Origin: an uncultured Johnsonella sp. | GTDB taxonomy: Bacteria > Bacillota > Clostridia > Lachnospirales > Lachnospiraceae | Assembly: GCA_905373785.1 (NCBI GenBank) | Contig: CAJPUK010000012.1 | Location: forward strand, 1-24,944 | Direction of reading: 5' to 3' | DNA: 24,944 nt | Shown: positions 1-6,262 of the stretch, in pieces | How positions within the stretch are numbered: the stretch's first letter is position 1 | Layout: the number at the start of each line of letters is the position of its first letter | Notes under the pieces: model-generated | Database searches by the model: none | What the model was told of the DNA's origin: nothing | Seen by the model: the letters and a program-made list of their open reading frames with translations, nothing else | Position numbers and translations under genes: made by a program

Positions 1-366
1 TGAGCTTTCTTCATCATCGTCAGAGCTTTTATTATTGCTAGATTTGGTATAATTTACCTGTTTGCTCGCTTTGACATTTCTTGCCTGTACTATGCCGTTC
101 TGCGTCCAAGCACCCCATTCGTTTACTTGGTAGCCGTCCGGTGTTGTTGTACTTGCAAGCATGTAACCTATACGGTCAAAGTAGTAGCACTCGGCAACTC
201 CGTCGTTGTTGCCGTCTATCCACTGCCATGAGTTTGACGGGTAAGTACCGTTACCGTTATCATACCACCAACCCACACTATCCTGTTTCCACACGCCTGC
301 CATGGCAGAGATTGTCATCATGCTGCTAAAAGCTGTAACTGCCGCAAAAGTTAATAGTTTTTTCAT
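1..366 (-). CDS. Secreted cell-wall-binding repeat protein, 5' part only (runs off left edge)
   Basis: The reading frame starts at ATG 366 on the minus strand and stays open for 122 codons to the window edge, so the C-terminus is missing. AGGAGG (374-379) lies 7 nt upstream. Residues 1-23 (MKKLLTFAAV...AMA) are a typical Sec signal peptide. The mature part begins GVWKQDSVGWWYDNGNGTYP and continues with WQWIDGNNDG, CYYFD, GYMLASTTTPDGYQVN and WGAWTQNG. These aromatic/glycine units are the cell-wall-binding (choline-binding type) repeats usual in surface proteins of Lachnospiraceae. After about residue 100 the protein becomes K/S/N/D/E rich, a linker to an unseen domain. The same module with the same PDGY signature recurs in the protein at 21621-24899. 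The protein is presumably exported and held non-covalently in the wall. The function of the missing part cannot be guessed. Confidence 0.85.
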   Translation of the reverse strand, partial: MKKLLTFAAVTAFSSMMTISAMAGVWKQDSVGWWYDNGNGTYPSNSWQWIDGNNDGVAECYYFDRIGYMLASTTTPDGYQVNEWGAWTQNGIVQARNVKASKQVNYTKSSNNKSSDDDEESS

Positions 367-402
367 TCTACATCCTCCTATTTTTTAATATATTCATGAT
401 GT

Positions 403-430
403 ATAGTAACATATATTAATTTATAGTCAA
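403..430 (-). promoter_or_regulatory. Sigma-A promoter of the left-edge cell-wall-binding protein
   Basis: On the minus strand TTGACT (430-425), a 16-nt spacer and TACTAT (408-403) form a near-consensus promoter. TG sits one base upstream of the -10, which makes it an extended -10. The expected transcription start is about 30 nt upstream of ATG 366, giving a short leader. Confidence 0.7.
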
Positions 431-708
431 TAGTTTATTTACAAAAATAACAAGTTAATAGAGTTGTTTATATAAAATATTGTAAGATTATACAATGTTA
501 AAAGTGATGTTGATGTGAATGGACTGATAAGAGTCATTTTATCGCTTCATAAAGTAAGGATATCATATACAAAATAAGCAGATATAAGTATTGTATACAT
601 TTAATATAGAAAACTTTAATATTAATATTCTACAGGATATGCTGAGGATCTACTGGTTTAAGTTCAAAAATCCTGCCTTGTTGCGGTATTATGTAAAGAG
701 AATATATT
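431..708. other. AT-rich stretch without a recognisable gene
   Basis: No reading frame with a ribosome-binding site was found on either strand. There is a short GATAA/TTATC hairpin near 527-542. A partial match to the GTTAGG-N4-CCTWAC operator (GTAAGGATATC, 554-564) has only one conserved half. It is probably just the space between a convergent-side terminator and the promoter at 403-430. Confidence 0.5.
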
Positions 709-755
709 AAAAAAGATATAGGGAATAAGGTTGCTCAGGCCTTATTCCCTATATC
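709..755 (-). terminator. Rho-independent terminator of the DUF3793-flavodoxin operon
   Basis: A perfect 16-bp stem (715-730 with 740-755, GATATAGGGAATAAGG and its complement) encloses a 9-nt loop. Read on the minus strand it is followed by six T residues (714-709). It lies 126 nt beyond the flavodoxin stop codon. There is no T-run on the plus-strand side, so it serves leftward transcription. Confidence 0.9.
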
Positions 756-880
756 TAAAGTAAGAGGAAATTTCAATATGTGTAACACTGTGTATCCTTG
801 GAAGCAAAGCTTCCTTTATTTTAACACTGCCAAGTTTACCCCGGCAGAGATTAAAACCAAAATAATTATTAATCAGAAGA

Positions 881-1312
881 TTAAAGCTTAGCTAATTCTG
901 CTCCCGCAGCCTTTAAGCTTGCTTCTGCGTCTGAGTCAGGTGCGTTATTAGCGATTATGCCTGCGCCTGTTACGATAACTGCTCCGGCTTTTTCCATTCT
1001 TTCCTGCCATGTACGCATCCACTCTCCATCGCCCCAGTCATATGAACCGAACAATACTACCTTCTTTCCTGATAAACCTGACTCAATTTCGCTTATGAAC
1101 GGCTCAAAAACTGAGTCCTCAAGTTCCTCGGCACCCATAGCAGGGCAACCAAGTGCGAATGCAGGCTGTGCGAGTAAATCACTTGCACTTGCGTCTGAAA
1201 CTTCGATTATTTCAGCACTTGCTCCGGCTTCCTCAACACCTTTTGCGAGCATATTAGCCATAGCCTCGGTATTTCCGGTCTGACTCCAGTAAACTATACT
1301 TACCTTTTCCAT
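881..1312 (-). CDS. Flavodoxin, short-chain (143 aa)
   Basis: This is a small cytoplasmic FMN-binding electron carrier that can replace ferredoxin when iron is scarce. The N-terminus MEKVSIVYWSQTGNTEAMA contains the phosphate-binding loop SQTGNTE (residues 10-16). GCPAMGAEELED (from about residue 55) and GSYDWGDGEWM (89-99) are the two FMN-stacking loops, and the second carries the usual Trp/Tyr-Asp pattern. At 143 residues it is a short-chain flavodoxin of the clostridial type, lacking the 20-residue insertion of long-chain forms. AAGGAGAG lies upstream of ATG 1312. It is 34 nt downstream of the DUF3793 gene and ends in the terminator at 709-755, so the two form an operon. The operator-like sites upstream suggest control by metal supply (inference). 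Confidence 0.93.
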   Translation of the reverse strand: MEKVSIVYWSQTGNTEAMANMLAKGVEEAGASAEIIEVSDASASDLLAQPAFALGCPAMGAEELEDSVFEPFISEIESGLSGKKVVLFGSYDWGDGEWMRTWQERMEKAGAVIVTGAGIIANNAPDSDAEASLKAAGAELAKL

Positions 1313-1346
1313 ATTGTATCTCTCCTTTAATATATGTATTTATATG

Positions 1347-1931
1347 TCAGCAGGCTATCTCATAAAGTTTTTTGCCTGCAAACCATTCATCAACAGCCTC
1401 TTCCTTGGCTCTGTCAAAATCTGCGAACTTCAAAAGAGTCTGATTGAGATTATCGTAGATTTTCCAATATCCACTAAATAGGTAAGCATCACCTTGATAC
1501 TTTATAAATCCTTGTATATCACACAGAGGATAACCTAAGAATACTCCTACTTCATGGGGAAAAATATCCTTTTTCTCATAATATGCTTTTAGTCTCTTCC
1601 TAAGCCTTGGAAGAAAATCCGAAAACTCATTTCCTTTATAATCACAAGACCTAAGATAACTGTATGTTTCATCAGCAAACAAATGCTCTCCAAGAGCTAA
1701 GCTCCTATAAACAAAAATCAAATTTCTGTCGGATTTCTCATAGAGAGTTACAAAGTCCAATCCGGCTTTTTTCATATTCTCACATACATACTCAAGCTCC
1801 TTTGTAGTTACAAAAAACATACTTGAGGGTTTGAGAGCCTTTAGTAACGGAGCTGTTTTTAAGATTATTCCAAGCTCCGACCTGTCTGAACACTTTGCTG
1901 ATTTCAGCCTTTCAATTAAATTATCAAGCAT
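1347..1931 (-). CDS. DUF3793 family protein (194 aa)
   Basis: The sequence has the family hallmark PHEVGVFLGYPLCDIQGFI in its middle and a C-terminal part rich in aromatic residues (YLFSGYWKIYDN). I recognise it as DUF3793, a cytoplasmic family of Firmicutes with no established function. The frame extends to a GTG at 1943, but GTGGAGG itself is the ribosome-binding site, 5 nt before ATG 1931, so MLDNLIERL is taken as the start. The last residues are YEIAC, a C-terminal cysteine. It is the first gene of the operon with flavodoxin and is driven by the promoter at 2086-2114. Linkage to flavodoxin and to DtxR-like operators suggests a role in iron or metal limitation or in redox metabolism. That is inference from context only. 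Confidence 0.8.
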   Translation of the reverse strand: MLDNLIERLKSAKCSDRSELGIILKTAPLLKALKPSSMFFVTTKELEYVCENMKKAGLDFVTLYEKSDRNLIFVYRSLALGEHLFADETYSYLRSCDYKGNEFSDFLPRLRKRLKAYYEKKDIFPHEVGVFLGYPLCDIQGFIKYQGDAYLFSGYWKIYDNLNQTLLKFADFDRAKEEAVDEWFAGKKLYEIAC

Positions 1932-1955
1932 ACTAGCCTCCACTTATCTGCATAG

Positions 1956-1971
1956 GTTAGGATATCCTTAC
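1956..1971. promoter_or_regulatory. Candidate DtxR/IdeR/MntR-type operator, site 1
   Basis: GTTAGGATATCCTTAC is an inverted repeat of GTTAGG/GTAAGG halves around ATAT. It lies just downstream of the weak -10 at 1977-1982 and 25 nt before ATG 1931 of the DUF3793 gene. It follows the same GTTAGG-N4-CCTWAC pattern as site 2 at 2072-2087. The resemblance to IdeR/DtxR boxes (TTAGG...CCTAA) is known for the family; the regulator is not in the window. Confidence 0.5.
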
Positions 1972-1976
1972 TTGAT

Positions 1977-2007
1977 ATAATATTCTTATGAGAAAATGCA
2001 TAAGCAA
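1977..2007 (-). promoter_or_regulatory. Possible second, weak promoter for the DUF3793-flavodoxin operon
   Basis: On the minus strand TTGCTT (2007-2002) and TATTAT (1982-1977) are 19 nt apart, longer than optimal. The start point would fall on operator site 1. Support is weak next to the near-perfect promoter at 2086-2114. Confidence 0.3.
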
Positions 2008-2071
2008 CCCCTCATGTAATATAAGGATTGCTTGGCAACCCTATATTGATTGTATTAAATATCAATCATTG

Positions 2072-2087
2072 GTTAGGACTCCCTAAC
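2072..2087. promoter_or_regulatory. Candidate DtxR/IdeR/MntR-type operator, site 2
   Basis: GTTAGGACTCCCTAAC has perfect 6-bp inverted arms around four bases. Its right end overlaps the -10 box of the strong minus-strand promoter (2086-2091), an ideal position for repression. Together with site 1 it gives two copies of one pattern within 132 bp. Confidence 0.6.
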
Positions 2088-2114
2088 AATAACAGGTAAA
2101 AGCAAAAATGTCAA
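2086..2114 (-). promoter_or_regulatory. Strong sigma-A promoter of the DUF3793-flavodoxin operon
   Basis: On the minus strand a consensus TTGACA (2114-2109), a 17-nt spacer and TATTGT (2091-2086) are present, with TG one base before the -10. The predicted leader of about 150 nt runs over both operators. It also contains an imperfect hairpin around 2018-2046 in which AGCAATCC can pair with GGGTTGC. Confidence 0.75.
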
Positions 2115-2133
2115 TAGCTTTTTAAAAAATAAT

Positions 2134-2157
2134 AAATGTATTTATATAAATACATTT
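2134..2157. repeat. Perfect 24-bp palindrome in the divergent intergenic region
   Basis: A 12-bp arm, AAATGTATTTAT, is followed directly by its exact complement. It lies 20 bp upstream of the -35 of the minus-strand promoter and about 65 bp upstream of the -35 of the EF-G-like gene. It could be a binding site for a dimeric regulator of either gene. AT-richness makes chance palindromes likelier, but 24 perfect bases is long. Confidence 0.55.
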
Positions 2158-2220
2158 CAAAAATATATATAAAAGCTTTTTGTATTTCAAATATATTTTA
2201 GATATATTGTATAGTGAATA

Positions 2221-2249
2221 TTGTATTTTTAAGCTCTTTATAGTAATAT
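2221..2249 (+). promoter_or_regulatory. Probable promoter of the EF-G-like gene
   Basis: TTGTAT (2221-2226), a 17-nt spacer and TAATAT (2244-2249) fit sigma-A. The leader of about 80 nt contains a hairpin (2273-2283 with 2288-2297, one bulged C). AGGAGG follows, 9 nt before ATG 2336. Confidence 0.5.
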
Positions 2250-2335
2250 ACTTATAACATGATACTAAGGGTAAAAACCTTGAGTTTTCAAGTTTTTAGT
2301 TTTGGGATCGAAGATAAATCAGGAGGTCTTAATTT

Positions 2336-4435
2336 ATGAATGTATACGAGAGCAAAGATATTCGTAATGTCGTTTTACTGGGGCACGGTGGCTGCGGTAA
2401 GACTACAGTAGCTGAGGCTATGTGCTATGTAACCGGAGCCATATCAAAGATGGGTAAGGTTGAAAGCGGTAATACTGTAAGTGATTATGACAAAGAAGAA
2501 ATCAAGAGAGGTTTTTCTATAAGCACCTCCCTTATACCGATAGAGTACAAGGACGAAGATCAACAAATCAAGATAAACCTTCTTGATACACCCGGATATT
2601 TTGATTTTGTAGGCGAGGTCGAAGAGGCGGTAAGTGTAGCGGATGCCGCTATAATAGTGGTAAATTGCAAGGCAGGAATAGAAGTCGGAACAGAGAAGGC
2701 TTGGGAGATTTGTGAACAGTATAAGCTGCCAAGAATTATATTCGTTACTAACATGGATGATGACAAGGCAAGCTACAGAGAACTGATTTTAAAACTTGAG
2801 ACAAGATTCGGAAGAAAGGTGGCACCTTTCCATTTGCCTATTCGTGAAAATGAAAAGCTTGTAGGATATGTAAATGTTGTAAAGATGAAGGGTAGAAGAT
2901 TTACCGACGGTTTTGACTATGAAGAATGTGCTATACCTGATTATTCCGAGGCAAACCTTAAGATAGCAAGAGAAGCTTTGATGGAGGCTGTTGCCGAGAC
3001 AAGTGAAGAGTATATGGAAAGATATCTTTCAGGAGATGAGTTCAGTGATCAGGAAGTATCACTTGCACTTAGGGCTAATGTAAGCGACTCTTCAATAGTT
3101 CCGGTATTACTTGGTTCAGGTACTCAGGTACTTGGATTTAAAGCGCTTTTAATGGCTATAGAAAAGTATTTCCCTTCACCGGACTACAACGAATGTGTAG
3201 GTGTGGATGTAAGAAGCGGAGAGAGATTTGTAGCCAAGTATAACTCGGATGCCAACCTTTCAGCTAAGGTATTTAAGACCATAGTAGATCCGTTTATCGG
3301 CAAGTATTCGCTTATAAAGGTATGTACCGGAGTGCTTAAGTCAGATACAAATATCTACAATGTGGCTAAAGAGACTGAAGAAAAGACCGGAAAGATTTAT
3401 GTCCTCAGAGGAAAAGAAAGTATAGAGGTACAAAAGCTTAATGCAGGTGATATAGGTGCTATAGCTAAGCTTAGTGTTACACAAACCGGTGATACCATAG
3501 CTCTTAAGAATGCTCCTATACTCTATCATGCACCTAAGATCTCAAAGCCTTATACCTATATGAGATACAAGGCGGTCAATAAGGGTGAGGAAGATAAATT
3601 ATCTTCAGGTTTAAGTAAGCTTATGGAAGAAGATCTTACACTTGTTTCAGTTATGGACACTGAAAACAGACAGTCCTTACTTTACGGTATAGGAGATCAG
3701 CAGCTTGATGTGGTTTGCAGCAAGCTTGCAAGCAGGTACAAGGTTGAGATAGAGCTGTCAAGACCTAAGATAGCATTTAGAGAAACTATCAGAAAGAAGG
3801 TTGAGGCTGCAGGGCGTTACAAGAAACAGTCAGGCGGACATGGTCAATTCGGTGATGTAAAGATGAGTTTTGAGCCGAGCGGAGATATGAACAAGCCTTA
3901 TGAATTTTCAGAGCAGGTATTTGGAGGAGCGGTTCCTAAAAACTACTTCCCTGCTGTAGAAAAGGGTATTGCGGAATGCTGTCTTAAAGGACCTTTGGCA
4001 GCCTATCCGGTAGTTGGAATCAAGGCGGTGCTTTTAGACGGTTCTTACCACCCGGTAGACTCTTCCGAGCTTGCGTTTAAGATGGCGGCTACCATAGCTT
4101 TCAAAGACGGATTTATGAAGGCTACACCGGTACTTTTAGAGCCTATAGCTGCACTTTCGGTAGTAGTACCCGATAAGTTTACCGGTGATGTTATGGGAGA
4201 TATTAACAAACGCCGTGGAAGGGTACTTGGAATGGAGTCCGTATATAACGGAAAACAGGTTATCAAGGCGGATGTTCCCATGTCTGAGCTTATTGGATAT
4301 AATACCGAGCTTAGGTCAATAACCGGAGGTATAGGTACCTTCTCCTATGAGTTTGCAAGATATGAGCAGGCACCGGGAGATGTGCAAAAGAAAGAGGTAG
4401 AGGCAAGAGCTTCTAAACTTGAACAGGCTGAATAA
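2336..4435 (+). CDS. Elongation factor G-like GTPase (EF-G2 / FusA2 type, 699 aa)
   Basis: This is a full-length translational GTPase. The G1 loop is GHGGCGKTT (residues 16-24), the switch I region ends KRGFSISTS (about 57-65), G3 is DTPGYFDF (84-91) and the G4 position reads TNMD (138-141). Domain IV starts near GRYKKQSGGHGQFGDV, and domain V contains MGDINKRRGRVLGME. Length and domain order match EF-G. However, the P-loop lacks the AHIDAGKTT of canonical EF-G, the catalytic His of DTPGH is Tyr, and NKMD is changed to TNMD. These features fit the second EF-G class (often annotated elongation factor G or EF-G2), whose role in the cell is unclear, rather than the housekeeping fusA gene. No ribosomal-protein genes flank it. 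The AGGAGG at 2321-2326 supports the start. Its terminator (4831-4868) is separated from the stop codon by the element at 4440-4820. Confidence 0.9.
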   Translation: MNVYESKDIRNVVLLGHGGCGKTTVAEAMCYVTGAISKMGKVESGNTVSDYDKEEIKRGFSISTSLIPIEYKDEDQQIKINLLDTPGYFDFVGEVEEAVSVADAAIIVVNCKAGIEVGTEKAWEICEQYKLPRIIFVTNMDDDKASYRELILKLETRFGRKVAPFHLPIRENEKLVGYVNVVKMKGRRFTDGFDYEECAIPDYSEANLKIAREALMEAVAETSEEYMERYLSGDEFSDQEVSLALRANVSDSSIVPVLLGSGTQVLGFKALLMAIEKYFPSPDYNECVGVDVRSGERFVAKYNSDANLSAKVFKTIVDPFIGKYSLIKVCTGVLKSDTNIYNVAKETEEKTGKIYVLRGKESIEVQKLNAGDIGAIAKLSVTQTGDTIALKNAPILYHAPKISKPYTYMRYKAVNKGEEDKLSSGLSKLMEEDLTLVSVMDTENRQSLLYGIGDQQLDVVCSKLASRYKVEIELSRPKIAFRETIRKKVEAAGRYKKQSGGHGQFGDVKMSFEPSGDMNKPYEFSEQVFGGAVPKNYFPAVEKGIAECCLKGPLAAYPVVGIKAVLLDGSYHPVDSSELAFKMAATIAFKDGFMKATPVLLEPIAALSVVVPDKFTGDVMGDINKRRGRVLGMESVYNGKQVIKADVPMSELIGYNTELRSITGGIGTFSYEFARYEQAPGDVQKKEVEARASKLEQAE

Positions 4436-4439
4436 TAAA

Positions 4440-4820
4440 TAACTCAAACTTCCCATAATATTAAGATGTAATGAACATTGATTTGAAGGGAAGTTAGCAA
4501 GATAGACAATTGTAATAGTTGATAAAAAACACCTTATAATTCAATCATACTCGCAACTCTTTTTCAAAGCTTTGACAAATTCACACAGACTGCGGAACTC
4601 GTGTGCTCGCCTACTATGTGGCGAGCTGCACTCGAACAGTCCTCGTCTGTGGAATTTGTATCTCGCTTTATCAAAAGAGTTAAACGCTACAAAGATTGAA
4701 TTATAAGGTTTTTTTATCTTCAGCTACATTACCATTATAATGAGTATAAATTTATTAGCTAAAGTATTGATTTTTTTAATATACTGACACAATTTTGAGT
4801 GTGAGAAGTTTGAGTTAAAT
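4440..4820. mobile_element. MITE-like insertion with 13-bp terminal inverted repeats and a 9-bp flanking direct repeat
   Basis: TAACTCAAACTTC (4440-4452) is repeated inverted as GAAGTTTGAGTTA (4805-4817). The direct repeat AATAATAAA flanks it on both sides (4431-4439 and 4821-4829). Removing one copy with the element would join the EF-G stop codon directly to its terminator. The interior has no gene. It has a hairpin at 4447-4454/4488-4495 and the long palindrome 4521-4718. The exact right end is uncertain by a few bases because the flank is an AAT run. Confidence 0.6.
4521..4718. repeat. 198-bp rod-like imperfect palindrome
   Basis: The outer arms 4521-4546 and 4694-4718 are complementary over 25 bp with a single bulged C at 4530. 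Further inward AACTCTTTT (4555-4563) pairs with 4673-4681, ACAAATTC (4575-4582) with 4652-4659, CACAGAC (4584-4590) with 4645-4651, and GCTCGCC (4605-4611) with 4620-4626. This leaves an 8-nt apical loop. A6 and T6 tracts form the ends of the arms, so an RNA from either strand would end in a terminator-like stem with a U-run. Confidence 0.75.
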
Positions 4821-4830
4821 AATAATAAAG

Positions 4831-4868
4831 GCTACGGCATAAGGTTTTACTTGATGCTGTAGCTTTTT
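4831..4868 (+). terminator. Rho-independent terminator of the EF-G-like gene
   Basis: GCTACGGCAT (4831-4840) pairs with ATGCTGTAGC (4854-4863) with one G-T pair. TTTTTCTTTT follows. It is now 396 nt from the stop codon because of the inserted element, but would have been 5 nt from it before. Confidence 0.85.
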
Positions 4869-4927
4869 CTTTTATCACAGGGGCGGTGTAAGGAAATTTT
4901 AAATAGGTGTTTGTATCGGGTTTAATA

Positions 4928-4936
4928 TGTTATAAT
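4928..4936 (+). promoter_or_regulatory. Extended -10 promoter for the SdpI-like gene
   Basis: TGTTATAAT is a perfect extended -10 element, about 30 nt before ATG 4966. No good -35 is seen at the right distance. It may also drive the glycan genes downstream, since no terminator is seen before 5480. Confidence 0.55.
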
Positions 4937-4965
4937 AATATAAAATGGGAGGGGAGGCTTATTGT

Positions 4966-5349
4966 ATGAAATTTTGGATACTTACATTTGGCGTAGATCT
5001 GTTTATGGTGCTTATAATGATAGTATTTGGAAGATATCTTATAAAAAAGGCAAAAAAATTTAAAGACCCTTTCGGATATAATACGGGCTTCTCTATAAAA
5101 AATAAAGCTGTATGGGAGTTTGCCAATCTTTGTATAGGCAGATCATGGTTTATAGGAGGCCTGGTACTAACTCCTGTAGTAGTTATAATCATGCTTTATA
5201 ATATACAAAGTGAATTATATATGGTTGCAAGGGTTGGAGGTGCTGTTTGTTCTTTATCGGGTTTATATATGGTATTGTGCACCTTAACTACAATAATACT
5301 TTTGAGAATAAAATTTGATAAAAACGGAAATAGAAGGATCAAGAAATAG
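4966..5349 (+). CDS. SdpI/YhfL family membrane protein (127 aa)
   Basis: The central segment FGYNTGFSIKNKAVWEFAN followed by a hydrophobic stretch (SWFIGGLVLTPVVVIIML) matches the SdpI family motif (GYRT..SMKN...W..AN..). Three hydrophobic segments (about residues 2-22, 58-78 and 88-112) make it an integral membrane protein with a basic C-terminus (KNGNRRIKK). The frame is open from ATG 4945, but GGGAGGGGAGG (4947-4957) is the ribosome-binding site for ATG 4966, giving MKFWILTFGVDL. In Bacillus, SdpI is an immunity protein and signal sensor for the SdpC toxin. Many family members have no known partner, and no toxin-like gene is visible here. Its last codons merge into the purine-rich repeat at 5325-5465. 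Confidence 0.75.
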   Translation: MKFWILTFGVDLFMVLIMIVFGRYLIKKAKKFKDPFGYNTGFSIKNKAVWEFANLCIGRSWFIGGLVLTPVVVIIMLYNIQSELYMVARVGGAVCSLSGLYMVLCTLTTIILLRIKFDKNGNRRIKK

Positions 5350-5465
5350 AAAGAATAAAGAATAAAAAAACAGGGGATAGAAAGAACAAGGAATACAAAA
5401 AACAGGGAATAAAAAAGAACAAGAAATAAAGAAAATTAAGGGATAAAAGGAACAAGGGATAAAAA
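5325..5465. repeat. Degenerate purine-rich tandem repeat
   Basis: Four imperfect units of about 25-36 nt follow the plan RRRATA-AAARGAWCAAG-RATA (5325-5360, 5371-5395, 5401-5429, 5439-5465). The first unit codes for the basic C-terminus of the SdpI-like protein. From about 5341 to 5475 the plus strand is almost all A and G with very few C or T. It lies between two co-directional genes and ends at the GGGGAGAG ribosome-binding site of the next gene. Confidence 0.65.
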
Positions 5466-5479
5466 GGGGAGAGAAACTT

Positions 5480-6262
5480 ATGAAACACACATTTGCTATA
5501 TCGGCTTACGGTAAGTCTATGTATCTGGAAGAGTGTATAAAATCGTTATTAAGGCAGTCTGTAGTCTCGGACATAATTATGTGTACCTCTACGGATAACA
5601 GCCATATAAGAGGCTTAGCAGATAAATATAAAATAAATCTTTATGTAAGAGAGGGAAAGCCCGATATAGCGTGGGACTGGAACTTTGCCTATGAAAAAGC
5701 AAAGTCCAATCTGGTAACAATAGCCCATCAGGATGATATATACTTAAAAGACTATACTAAAACTTTATTAAAATACAAGAAAAAGTATAAAGATATGAGT
5801 TTATTTTGCACCTCTTCCATAAGTTTGATAAACAATAAAAAGGTAACTTACAATTTGGCAAATATAATCAAAAAGCTGTTAAGGCTTAAGCTTAGGATTG
5901 CGGCACTAAATCACCTTAAGTTTGTAAAAAGGTTAAGTATAAGCCTTGGTAACCCTATTATTTGTCCAAGCTGTACTTATGATAAAAAACTCTGCGGGGA
6001 TAATATATTTCCCACAGGATATAAATTCGTCCTGGACTGGCTGACCTTGCTTAAGCTCTCAGCTAAAGACGGCAGATGGATATGTGTTGAGAAACCGCTT
6101 ATGGTATACAGAATACACAAAGAGTCGGCTACAAAACTATGCATAGATTCAAGTAAAAGGCAGGAAGAGGAGGCAAAGATGTTTGAATTACTCTTACCCA
6201 AGCCGCTTGCGAAAGTTATAAAGTATTTTTACAGGGGTGCGGAGTATGTTTATAAAAAGTAA
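5480..6262 (+). CDS. Family 2 glycosyltransferase (260 aa)
   Basis: The N-terminus HTFAISAYGKSMYLEECIKSL is the usual GT2 start (hydrophobic strand, then Y-LEECI-S), and S-R-QS follows. AHQDDIYLKDYT (about residues 88-99) carries the DD of the DXD-type nucleotide-sugar/metal site. GRWICVEKPLMVYRIHKESAT is the C-terminal acceptor-side pattern seen in many GT2 enzymes (H after R-I). It should transfer a sugar from a nucleotide-activated donor to a growing glycan on the cytoplasmic face of the membrane. The start is supported by GGGGAGAG. Its 3' end overlaps the next gene by 17 nt, pointing to translational coupling. The sugar donor cannot be told from sequence. Confidence 0.85.
   Translation: MKHTFAISAYGKSMYLEECIKSLLRQSVVSDIIMCTSTDNSHIRGLADKYKINLYVREGKPDIAWDWNFAYEKAKSNLVTIAHQDDIYLKDYTKTLLKYKKKYKDMSLFCTSSISLINNKKVTYNLANIIKKLLRLKLRIAALNHLKFVKRLSISLGNPIICPSCTYDKKLCGDNIFPTGYKFVLDWLTLLKLSAKDGRWICVEKPLMVYRIHKESATKLCIDSSKRQEEEAKMFELLLPKPLAKVIKYFYRGAEYVYKK

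Noticed and set aside
81..329. Plus-strand open frame of 82 codons
   Set aside because: It is antisense to the signal-peptide protein at 1-366, has no ribosome-binding site and has a composition unlike a real protein.
554..569. Third GTTAGG-N4-CCTWAC-like operator (GTAAGGATATCATATA)
   Set aside because: Only the left half is conserved, and it is not placed on a recognisable promoter.
640..690. tRNA-like 3' half (GTTTAAGTTCAAAAATCCTGCC)
   Set aside because: The T-loop is not canonical, and no acceptor stem, D-arm or anticodon arm could be built around it.
957..1283. Plus-strand open frame of 108 codons
   Set aside because: It is antisense to the flavodoxin gene, which has clear family motifs; no ribosome-binding site precedes it.
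4945..4965. Earlier start of the SdpI-like protein (MGGEAYC...)
   Set aside because: The first codons are made of the GGGAGGGGAGG ribosome-binding site of ATG 4966, and family members begin with the hydrophobic segment.
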